In this document: positions 4,776 through 10,647 of the stretch, piece after piece
Layout: every line of letters starts with the position of its first letter
Numbering within the stretch: the first letter of the stretch is position 1
Source of the DNA: an uncultured Clostridia bacterium
Lineage (GTDB): Bacteria; Bacillota; Clostridia; Oscillospirales; Acutalibacteraceae
Assembly: GCA_958436475.1 (NCBI GenBank)
Contig: CAUBKG010000064.1
Coordinates: 1-10,647 of the forward strand
Reading direction: 5' to 3'
DNA length: 10,647 bases
The notes under the pieces: model-generated
What the model was told of the DNA's origin: nothing
The model's database searches: none
Seen by the model: only the letters and a program-made list of their open reading frames with translations
Made by a program: the position numbers and the translations under genes

Positions 4776-5429
4776 GTGGCAATCCAACTGAGGGTGTGGG
4801 GCGATTATGCCCTGTTCACCCGGGCAGAGCTCAAGGTGGAGAAGGTTTCGTATCCGGTGATGACGCCATCCGCCGCCCGCGGGATTCTGGATGCAATTTA
4901 TTATCATCCGGGTCTGCGCTGGGTGGTAGACCGCATCACGGTGCTGAAACCCATCCGTTACACCAACATCCGCCGGAACGAGATGAAATCCAAAATCCTG
5001 GCCAGCAGCGTGCGTTCCGTCATGATGGGGAACCTGAAGCCGCTTTATATCAATAGAGGGGAGGATATCCAGCAGCGCGCCGCCATGGTGCTGAAGGATG
5101 TGGCTTATGTGATCGACGCCCATTTTATCATGACCGACCGCGCGAACCCCAGCGATAACCCCGGCAAGTTCCAGGATATTATGCGCAGGCGGATTGAAAA
5201 GGGGCAATGCTTTACACAACCGTATCTCGGCGTGAGGGAATTTCCTGCGCACTTTGCCCATTTTCAGGAAGGGGAGCAGCCGGATGCGTCTCTCCGGAAG
5301 GAGCAGGACCTTGGGTATATGCTTTTTGACATGGACTACACCGACCCGGAAAATATAGAGCCCACCTTCTTTCACGCGGTGCTGCGCGACGGTGTGCTGG
5401 ATCTCAGGAACTGCGAGGTGGTTCGATGA
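4776..5429 (+). CDS. cas5c: Cas5c (Cas5d), crRNA-processing endoribonuclease and Cascade subunit
   Basis: In type I-C systems, which lack Cas6, Cas5c cuts the repeat at the base of its stem-loop and stays bound to the 5' handle of the crRNA in Cascade. The 217-residue product shows the usual N-terminal RAMP strand (IQLRVWGDYALFTR), the VSYPVMTPSAARGILDAIYY segment from residue 24, the basic RYTNIRRNEMKSK stretch near 61 and the C-terminal GQCFTQPYLGVREFPAHF and LGYMLFDMDY blocks typical of the I-C branch. The start is GTG, with AAGGAG at 4761-4766 nine bases ahead. It is the first gene of the operon and overlaps cas8c by four bases (ATGA). No cas6 is present, so this protein would also process the antisense crRNA-like RNA. 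Confidence 0.95.
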   Translation: MAIQLRVWGDYALFTRAELKVEKVSYPVMTPSAARGILDAIYYHPGLRWVVDRITVLKPIRYTNIRRNEMKSKILASSVRSVMMGNLKPLYINRGEDIQQRAAMVLKDVAYVIDAHFIMTDRANPSDNPGKFQDIMRRRIEKGQCFTQPYLGVREFPAHFAHFQEGEQPDASLRKEQDLGYMLFDMDYTDPENIEPTFFHAVLRDGVLDLRNCEVVR

Positions 5430-7201
5430 TACTGGGCGCGCTGGCTGAGCTGTATGAGGACTTGGCCAAAAAGGGAAAAATCGCCAAAGAGGGTTATGGC
5501 GGCGCAAAGGCCGTGTTCGCGCTGGTGCTGGGCCCGGAGGGCGAGCTGAAAGACGTGATGCCCCTCAAAACGAACGAGATGCGGGGCAAAAAAACCGTGG
5601 AGGTGCCGCTCACACTGGAGGTCCCGTATCAGGACGGGCGATCTTCCGGCGTGCATCCTTATTTCCTGTGCGACACCGCGGCCTATTTTCTGGGGCTGGA
5701 TACCGCCGGGAAGCCGGAGCGGGCGCTCCGGTGCTATGAAGCGAGCCGCAGCCTGCACCGGGAAGTGCTCGAAGGGGCGGGCAGCCCCGCCGCCCGGGCG
5801 GTGCTGGCGTTTTTTGAGCGCTGGGAGCCGGAGAAGGCGGCGGAGAATCCTCTCCTGAGGGAGCACCTGGAGGAGCTGAAGGGCGGGATGGGCGTGTTCC
5901 GCTTCGCGGGCCGGTTCGTTTCAGACGACGCGGGCGCGCAGGCCGCGTGGAACGCTTACCGCCAGCGGGCAAGCGACGCTCCCCTCGGCTGCTGCATGGT
6001 CACCGGCAAGCGGGCTCCCATTGCTCGGCTGCACGCTTCCATCAAGGGCGTGAAGGACGCCCAGTCGAGCGGTGCTTCGCTCGTATCGTTCAACGCACCA
6101 GCGTTTGAATCGTATGGAAAGGAGCAGAGCTATAACGCCCCGGTGGGCGAGCATACTGCGTTCGCCTATACCTCCGCGCTGAACTATCTGCTGGCCGACC
6201 GCAGGCATGTCCGCGTGATGGGCGGCGCCACCGTGGTTTTCTGGGCCAAGGGGGCGGAGCCCGCCTACCAGGATGTGTTCGGAGAGGTGGAAGCACCGGG
6301 AGCGCCCGGCTCGCGGCTTACCGAAAACGACCTCGAGTATATCATGAATCAGCTTTCGAATGGAGAGGTGGCTCGATACGACGGGCAGGATATCGACCCC
6401 TCCACGCCCTTTTACGTGCTCGGCCTTTCCCCGAACGCCGCGCGCATTTCGGTGCGCTTTTTCTATCAGAACGATTTCGGCGATATGATAAAAAACATTC
6501 AAAAGCATTATACCCGCCTCGAAATCGTCCGCCCGCCGTACGATAAGGCGAAATACCTTTCCATCGGCCGGCTCTTATATGAAACGGTCAATAAAAATTC
6601 CAAGGATAAATCCGCGCCGCCTCTGCTTTCGGGCGCTTTATACCGCGCGGTCCTCGGCGATACGAACTACCCCGAGGCTCTGTGGAACGGGGCGTTCATG
6701 CGCATCCGCGCCGAACACAATATCACAAGAGGCCAGGCGGCCATTTTAAAGGCTGTTTTACTGAAACGGTCGGAAACACAAAATATAGGCTTCAAGGAGG
6801 TAATCACCGTGCAATCCAAACTCGAGCGACTCGATGAAGAAACCCGGTATCTGCCCTATGTGCTCGGCCGGCTGTTCGCCGTGCTGGAATCCATTCAAAG
6901 GGCGGCGCTGCCGAATCTCAACACCACCATCAAGGACCGTTACTTCAACTCCGCCTGCGCAACGCCGGGCGCCGTTTTTCCCGTGCTCATGCGGCTGTCG
7001 GGCAACCATTTGAAGGTCGTAAAGCGGGAGAAGCCCGGCCTCGCGGTCAATTTCAGCAAGCAGCTGACAGACCTCATCGGGCGCATCGACCGCACGCTCC
7101 CGAGCCATATGACCCTCGAGGAGCAGGGAACGTTTTACATCGGATATTATCATCAGACGGAAGCGAATTTCGCCGGTGCGGCAAAAAAGGAGGAAAAATA
7201 A
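5426..7201 (+). CDS. cas8c: Cas8c (Csd1), large subunit of type I-C Cascade
   Basis: Cas8c recognises the PAM and helps open target DNA at the crRNA 5' end of Cascade. The 591-residue protein carries the Csd1 hallmarks: VFALVLGPEGEL near residue 30, CCMVTGKRAPIARLH from 189, IKGVKDAQSSGASLVSFNAP at 206-225, AFESYGKEQSYNAPVGEHTA at 226-245, then FYVLGLSPNAARISVRFF in the middle. Its last 130 codons can also be translated on their own as Cas11c (separate entry). The ATG overlaps the cas5c stop and has GAGGTG five bases upstream. It abuts cas7c with no gap. Family length is usual; no frameshift is seen. Confidence 0.96.
   Translation: MILGALAELYEDLAKKGKIAKEGYGGAKAVFALVLGPEGELKDVMPLKTNEMRGKKTVEVPLTLEVPYQDGRSSGVHPYFLCDTAAYFLGLDTAGKPERALRCYEASRSLHREVLEGAGSPAARAVLAFFERWEPEKAAENPLLREHLEELKGGMGVFRFAGRFVSDDAGAQAAWNAYRQRASDAPLGCCMVTGKRAPIARLHASIKGVKDAQSSGASLVSFNAPAFESYGKEQSYNAPVGEHTAFAYTSALNYLLADRRHVRVMGGATVVFWAKGAEPAYQDVFGEVEAPGAPGSRLTENDLEYIMNQLSNGEVARYDGQDIDPSTPFYVLGLSPNAARISVRFFYQNDFGDMIKNIQKHYTRLEIVRPPYDKAKYLSIGRLLYETVNKNSKDKSAPPLLSGALYRAVLGDTNYPEALWNGAFMRIRAEHNITRGQAAILKAVLLKRSETQNIGFKEVITVQSKLERLDEETRYLPYVLGRLFAVLESIQRAALPNLNTTIKDRYFNSACATPGAVFPVLMRLSGNHLKVVKREKPGLAVNFSKQLTDLIGRIDRTLPSHMTLEEQGTFYIGYYHQTEANFAGAAKKEEK
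6794..6800 (+). promoter_or_regulatory. internal ribosome binding site for Cas11c
   Basis: AAGGAGG followed by T sits inside cas8c, eight bases before an in-frame GTG at 6809. It is as strong as the site in front of cas7c, far more than chance placement inside a coding region would suggest. Confidence 0.8.
6809..7201 (+). CDS. cas11c: Cas11c small subunit, internal in-frame product of cas8c
   Basis: Type I-C Cascade contains small subunits made by internal initiation within cas8c; they form the belly of the complex and stabilise the displaced strand. Here GTG at codon 462 of cas8c is in frame, preceded by AAGGAGG at eight bases, and yields a 130-residue protein beginning VQSKLERLDEETRYL. It is rich in helix formers and basic residues, as expected for a Cas11. 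Size agrees with described Cas11c proteins of about 120-130 residues. It shares the cas8c stop codon. The internal start is inferred from sequence and known biology of the type. Confidence 0.85.
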   Translation: MQSKLERLDEETRYLPYVLGRLFAVLESIQRAALPNLNTTIKDRYFNSACATPGAVFPVLMRLSGNHLKVVKREKPGLAVNFSKQLTDLIGRIDRTLPSHMTLEEQGTFYIGYYHQTEANFAGAAKKEEK

Positions 7202-8092
7202 ATGTCTGAACCAATCAAGAACCGCTATGAATTTGTCATCCTGTTCGAAGTGGAGAACGGCAACCCCAACGGCGATCCCGACGCGGGCAACATGCCCCGC
7301 ATCGACCCCGAAACGGGCTACGGCCTCGTAACGGACGTCTGCCTCAAGAGGAAGATCCGCAATTATGTGGAGCTCGCGCGCGGCGATCGAGCCGGCTGCC
7401 GGATCTACATCAAGGAAGGCGTACCCCTCAACCGAAGCGATGCGGAAGCATATGCATATGTGGGTGTGGATGAAAAGAGCATCAAGGAAGCGAAGAAAAA
7501 AGATGAACATATCGATGAAAGAATCCGCAATTTCATGTGCGAAAATTTTTACGATATCCGTACCTTCGGCGCGGTGATGACCACCTTCACCAAGGCCGCA
7601 CTCAACTGCGGGCAGGTGCGCGGCCCGGTGCAGCTCAGCTTTGCGCGCTCGGTCGACCCCATCGTGCCGAACGAAGTCACCATTACGCGTATCGCCATCA
7701 CCACCGAGGCGGATGCGGAGCGAAAAGGAACTGAAATGGGCCGCAAGCATATCGTCCCCTATGCGCTTTACCGCGCGGAGGGCTATGTTTCGGCCAATCT
7801 AGCCCAGCGCGTAACCGGCTTTTCAGAGGACGACCTCGCCCTGTTGTGGGAAGCGATCATCAACATGTTTGAAAACGACCGTTCCGCGGCGCGCGGCAAA
7901 ATGGCGGTGCGCGAGCTGATCGTCTTCCGCCACGAATCGGAGCTGGGCAACGCCCCGGCCCACCGGCTGTTTGAAACCGTTTCCGTCCGCCGGAAGGATT
8001 CGGAAAAGCCTGCCCGCTGCTATGCGGACTATGAAGTGAGCGTGCAGGAGGAGGGGCTCCCCGAGGGCGTCACCTGCACCCGCATGATCTGA
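7202..8092 (+). CDS. cas7c: Cas7c (Csd2), backbone subunit of type I-C Cascade
   Basis: Several copies of Cas7c polymerise along the crRNA spacer to form the Cascade backbone. The 296-residue protein begins with the RAMP motif YEFVILFEVENGNPNGDPDA, continues with TDVCLKRKIRNYV near residue 48, then AVMTTFTKAALNCGQVRGPV near 125, VQLSFARSVDPI, and HIVPYALYRAEGYVSA near 183, all typical of Csd2. A strong AAGGAGG at 7187-7193 lies eight bases before the ATG, which follows the cas8c stop directly. Its own strong site fits the need for excess Cas7 over the other subunits. Usual length for the family. Confidence 0.97.
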   Translation: MSEPIKNRYEFVILFEVENGNPNGDPDAGNMPRIDPETGYGLVTDVCLKRKIRNYVELARGDRAGCRIYIKEGVPLNRSDAEAYAYVGVDEKSIKEAKKKDEHIDERIRNFMCENFYDIRTFGAVMTTFTKAALNCGQVRGPVQLSFARSVDPIVPNEVTITRIAITTEADAERKGTEMGRKHIVPYALYRAEGYVSANLAQRVTGFSEDDLALLWEAIINMFENDRSAARGKMAVRELIVFRHESELGNAPAHRLFETVSVRRKDSEKPARCYADYEVSVQEEGLPEGVTCTRMI

Positions 8093-8096
8093 ACCC

Positions 8097-8762
8097 ATGT
8101 ATACCGAGGAAGAGCTGCTTCTGCTTTCGGGGCTTCAGCATTTCGCCTTCTGCCGCAGGCAGTGGGCTCTGATCCACCTCGAGCAGGCATGGGCGGAAAA
8201 CCGATGGACGGCGGAGGGGGAAATCCTGCACGAACGGGCGCACGACGGCGAGCTCACCGAAAAGCGCGGCGGGCTGATCGTATGCCGGGGGCTGCGCATC
8301 GTTTCCTATGCACTCGGGGTCACGGGCGCATGCGATGTGGTGGAATTCCATTCGTCCCCTGAGGGGGTGCCCCTTCGCGGGCGGGAGGGAACATGGATTC
8401 CCCTCCCGGTGGAATACAAGCGAGGAAAGCCGAAGGCGCACGATGCAGACGAGCTGCAGCTCTGCGGCGAAGCGATGTGCCTCGAGGAAATGCTCGCCAG
8501 TCCGGTTCCGAAGGGATACTTGTATTACGGCGAGACCCGCCGCAGGCAGGAAGTGGAATTCACCCCGGAGCTGCGCGGGCGGGTGCGGGAGATGCTCGAA
8601 GAAATGCACGGCCTGTACCGGCGGGGGCACACCCCAAAGTGCCGGCCCACACGCGCCTGCGCCGCCTGCTCGGTGGCGGAGCAAGGCCTTCCGAAGCTGT
8701 GCCGGAACCCTTCCGCCGCCCGGTATATTCAAGAACATCTCTGCGAGGAGGATGAAGCATGA
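8097..8762 (+). CDS. cas4: Cas4, iron-sulfur exonuclease of spacer acquisition
   Basis: Cas4 works with Cas1-Cas2 to select prespacers with a correct PAM and trim them. The 221-residue protein is a RecB-like nuclease: H45, D80 in TGACDVVEF, and E106-x-K108 in PVEYKRGKP form the active site, with Q121 in the following helix. A 4Fe-4S cluster is indicated by C19 (FAFCRRQW) together with C-terminal cysteines among C182, C188, C191 and C202. It starts four bases after the cas7c stop with a weak ribosome binding site, suggesting translational coupling, and overlaps cas1 by four bases (ATGA). Confidence 0.95.
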   Translation: MYTEEELLLLSGLQHFAFCRRQWALIHLEQAWAENRWTAEGEILHERAHDGELTEKRGGLIVCRGLRIVSYALGVTGACDVVEFHSSPEGVPLRGREGTWIPLPVEYKRGKPKAHDADELQLCGEAMCLEEMLASPVPKGYLYYGETRRRQEVEFTPELRGRVREMLEEMHGLYRRGHTPKCRPTRACAACSVAEQGLPKLCRNPSAARYIQEHLCEEDEA

Positions 8763-9790
8763 GGCGGCTGCTCAACACCCTGTTTGTGCTGACGGAAGAC
8801 AGCTATTTAACGCTGGACGGCGAAAACATCGTCATTCTCCGCGGGGAAGACACGCTCGGTCGTTTTCCCCTGCACACGCTGGAAAGCATCCTGTATTTTG
8901 GATATAGGGGAGCGAGCCCCGCGCTGATGGGAGCCTGTGCGAAGCGGGACGTTGCCCTCAGCTTCCTTTCTCCCAATGGGCGTTTTTTGGCGCGGGTGTG
9001 CGGAGAATCGCGGGGAAACGTGCTCCTCCGCCGGAGGCAGTACCGCGCGGCGGACGATCCCTCCGAAAGCTGTCGGCTGGCGCGGGGGTTTCTCATCGGC
9101 AAGGTGTATAACTGCCGGTGGGTGCTCGAACGCGCCACGCGGGACCACGCTATGCGGGTGGATGTGCCGAGGCTGAAAGATGTGTCCGGAAGTCTGGCGC
9201 GCACCCTCCGCGAAATTGCCGAATGCCCGGGGGCCGAACGGCTCCGGGGGCTCGAGGGAGAGACTGCATCACGGTATTTTGAAGTGTTCGATGAGCTCAT
9301 CCTCCAGAATAAAGAGGCGTTCCGCTTTGAGGGGCGAAACCGCCGGCCTCCGCTCGACCGTATCAACGCCCTGCTCTCTTTCGTTTATACCCTGCTTGCA
9401 CACGACTGCGCGTCGGCGCTCGAAAGCGTGGGTCTCGATTCCTATGTCGGCTTCCTGCACAGGGACCGCCCCGGCCGTGCGTCGCTCTCGCTCGACCTGA
9501 TGGAGGAGCTGCGCGGGGCATATGCCGACCGCTTTGCCGTCACGCTCATCAACAACCGGAAACTGAGCCCCGGGGCGTTCGAGCAGAGGGAAAACGGAGC
9601 CGTTTTGCTGGGAGAAGCAGGGCGAAAGACCGTGATATCCGCCTGGCAGGAGAAAAAGAGAGAGACCATCACCCATCCGTTTTTGGAGGAAAAAATGCCG
9701 TGGGGCCTCGTGCCTCATGTACAGGCGCTTCTGCTGGCACGCTGCCTGCGGGGAGATATCGACGAATATCCCCCGTTTTTATGGAAGTGA
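8759..9790 (+). CDS. cas1: Cas1, CRISPR integrase
   Basis: Cas1 catalyses insertion of new spacers at the leader end as a Cas1-Cas2 complex. The 343-residue I-C type protein has an N-terminal beta domain (MRRLLNTLFVLTEDSYLTLDG) and an alpha-helical catalytic domain with the metal ligands E166 in LEGETASRYF, H234 in YVGFLHRDRPGR and D246/E249 in LDLMEELR. GAGGAGG (8745-8751) precedes the ATG by seven bases and lies inside the end of cas4. Intact and of normal length, so acquisition should be possible. Confidence 0.97.
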   Translation: MRRLLNTLFVLTEDSYLTLDGENIVILRGEDTLGRFPLHTLESILYFGYRGASPALMGACAKRDVALSFLSPNGRFLARVCGESRGNVLLRRRQYRAADDPSESCRLARGFLIGKVYNCRWVLERATRDHAMRVDVPRLKDVSGSLARTLREIAECPGAERLRGLEGETASRYFEVFDELILQNKEAFRFEGRNRRPPLDRINALLSFVYTLLAHDCASALESVGLDSYVGFLHRDRPGRASLSLDLMEELRGAYADRFAVTLINNRKLSPGAFEQRENGAVLLGEAGRKTVISAWQEKKRETITHPFLEEKMPWGLVPHVQALLLARCLRGDIDEYPPFLWK

Positions 9791-9800
9791 GGTCGATTTT

Positions 9801-10091
9801 ATGCTGGTGCTGATTACTTATGATGTGAACACGGAGGATGCGGCGGGCAAAAAACGGCTTCGCAAGGTTGCGAAGCAGTGTGTGAATTACGGGCAGCGCG
9901 TGCAGAATTCCGTGTTTGAATGCATTCTGGATTCCGCACAGTGCGTGCAGGTCCAGCACACGCTGGAGCTGCTGATCGATCCGGAAAAAGACAGCCTCCG
10001 TTTCTATTTTCTCGGCAATCGCTACGAAACGAAGGTAAAGCATATCGGCGCGAAGGCTTCCTACGAAGCGGAAGGCGTGCTGATGGTATAA
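9801..10091 (+). CDS. cas2: Cas2, spacer-acquisition subunit
   Basis: Cas2 forms the dimeric core that holds two Cas1 dimers during spacer integration. The 96-residue protein has the ferredoxin-like fold signature MLVLITYDVNTED with Asp8 at the classical position, and the basic KRLRKVAKQCVNYGQRVQNSVFEC segment characteristic of I-C Cas2, broken here by no gap. The frame opens at 9717, but that extension overlaps cas1, has no ribosome binding site and does not resemble Cas2. The ATG at 9801 has GTGAGG at 9787-9792, partly within the cas1 stop. Last gene of the operon, followed at once by a terminator. Confidence 0.95.
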   Translation: MLVLITYDVNTEDAAGKKRLRKVAKQCVNYGQRVQNSVFECILDSAQCVQVQHTLELLIDPEKDSLRFYFLGNRYETKVKHIGAKASYEAEGVLMV

Positions 10092-10152
10092 AAGCGTCCG
10101 GTGCGAAGCACAAGCGGTCGGAGAATCCCCGCCTGCTTCGCACCGTGCTTTT
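10090..10152 (+). terminator. terminator between cas2 and the array leader
   Basis: A perfect 11-bp stem GGTGCGAAGCA (10100-10110) with TGCTTCGCACC (10134-10144) has an inner GCGG/CCGC pairing and an outer AAAAGC/GCTTTT pairing (10090-10095 with 10147-10152). The short T run and the outer A run make it usable in both directions. It overlaps the cas2 stop codon and would keep cas transcription out of the array. Confidence 0.7.
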
Positions 10153-10272
10153 GTATCAAAAAAGCCAAAACGGCACACTTTCACCGGAACTGTGACGGTC
10201 AATTTCCAGCGGACAGGAGAAAACCTGTTTGTTCTTCCTAAAATTCCGGGGTGCGATTTGTGCGGTTTTGCT
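10153..10272 (+). promoter_or_regulatory. CRISPR leader
   Basis: About 120 bases without a gene between the terminator and the first repeat, where the array promoter and the signals for leader-end integration belong. A small ACAGG/CCTGT hairpin lies near 10213-10228. TAAAAT at 10239-10244 could be a -10 with a poorly matching -35. Orientation is set by the repeat 3' handle GTTGAAAT and the position beside cas2. Confidence 0.65.
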
Positions 10273-10647
10273 GTCACCCTCCACGCGGAGGGTGTGGGTT
10301 GAAATCGAGCAATCCAGAAATGTTATCGCTAATTTAAGGTCACCCTCCACGCGGAGGGTGTGGGTTGAAATCATCCGTGAGTTTGGGCTGTACCGCTGGG
10401 ATGAGTCACCCTCCACGCGGAGGGTGTGGGTTGAAATCGTGTGACACTGAGCCAGTGCTTTTTTACCCTGGTCACCCTCCACGCGGAGGGTGTGGGTTGA
10501 AATGAAAAAAGTATGGGGATCAGGCTACGGAGAGCAAGTCACCCTCCACGCGGAGGGTGTGGGTTGAAATAGCGAGCTTCGGTAGGGCTATGGGGGCGGA
10601 TGATCGTCACCCTCCACGCGGAGGGTGTGGGTTGAAATCAGATGAAG
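10273..10647 (+). CRISPR. type I-C CRISPR array, first six repeats (runs off the window)
   Basis: Six identical 33-base repeats start at 10273, 10339, 10405, 10471, 10538 and 10606. Each begins GTCACCC, holds the hairpin CCCTCC-ACGC-GGAGGG and ends GTGGGTTGAAAT, which yields the crRNA 5' handle. Five complete spacers are 33, 33, 33, 34 and 35 bases long; the sixth is cut after nine bases by the window edge. The repeats show no degeneration, as expected at the leader end. The spacers differ from each other, and I saw no obvious match to them within this window. The peptide-like repeats seen when this region is translated are artefacts. Confidence 0.99.

Noticed and set aside
6758..7750. 330-residue minus-strand reading frame opposite cas8c/cas7c
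   Set aside because: Shadow of codon bias in two convincing cas genes; no ribosome binding site or recognisable domain.
9717..9800. 28-residue N-terminal extension of Cas2
   Set aside because: It overlaps cas1 and lacks a ribosome binding site, while the ATG at 9801 gives a canonical Cas2 start.
10156..10482. Minus-strand reading frame with the repeated peptide ISTHTLRVEGD
   Set aside because: It is the translation of the CRISPR repeats and has no ribosome binding site.

Overview
This window carries a complete type I-C CRISPR-Cas locus on the plus strand: cas3, then cas5c-cas8c(with internal cas11c)-cas7c-cas4-cas1-cas2, then a leader and the first six repeats of an array that runs off the right edge. 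The moderately high GC content, strong AGGAGG-type ribosome binding sites, GTG starts and U-tract terminators suggest a Gram-positive anaerobe of the class Clostridia, perhaps a gut lineage. This placement is an inference from composition and gene style.

Left part (1-1977): a degenerate tRNA-like sequence ending in CCA, with a perfect 12-bp terminator directly behind it; trmO (tRNA m6t6A methyltransferase) on the plus strand; a mostly featureless AT-rich gap; a terminator; and a cytosolic Cu/Zn superoxide dismutase gene on the minus strand. Positions 1978-2252 form a roughly 275-bp element with long imperfect inverted ends bounded by TA, most like a MITE of the TA-targeting (IS630/mariner) kind. 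It ends about 50 bases before cas3.

Right part (2302-10647): cas3 stands apart from the other cas genes. The cas3-cas5 gap (4417-4775) is the most interesting stretch. On its minus strand I read a complete small RNA gene: an extended -10 promoter, a degenerate CRISPR repeat whose stem is rebuilt with other bases but whose last 12 bases equal those of the array repeat, a guide-like segment, and a GC-rich terminator with a U tract. The first 18 bases of the guide match 14 of 18 bases of a site preceded by a TTC PAM. That PAM lies inside the -35 box of the best promoter for cas5-cas8-cas7-cas4-cas1-cas2. Two of the four mismatches fall at positions 6 and 12, the flipped-out bases of type I crRNA-target duplexes.

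The reading is that Cascade loaded with this crRNA-like RNA represses its own operon, as CreR/CreA-type RNAs do in other CRISPR types. cas3 lies outside the repressed operon. Cascade level would thus be set by competition between the regulatory RNA and array crRNAs: if crRNA supply falls or Cascade is inactivated, the operon would be derepressed. All functional statements about this RNA are inference from sequence.
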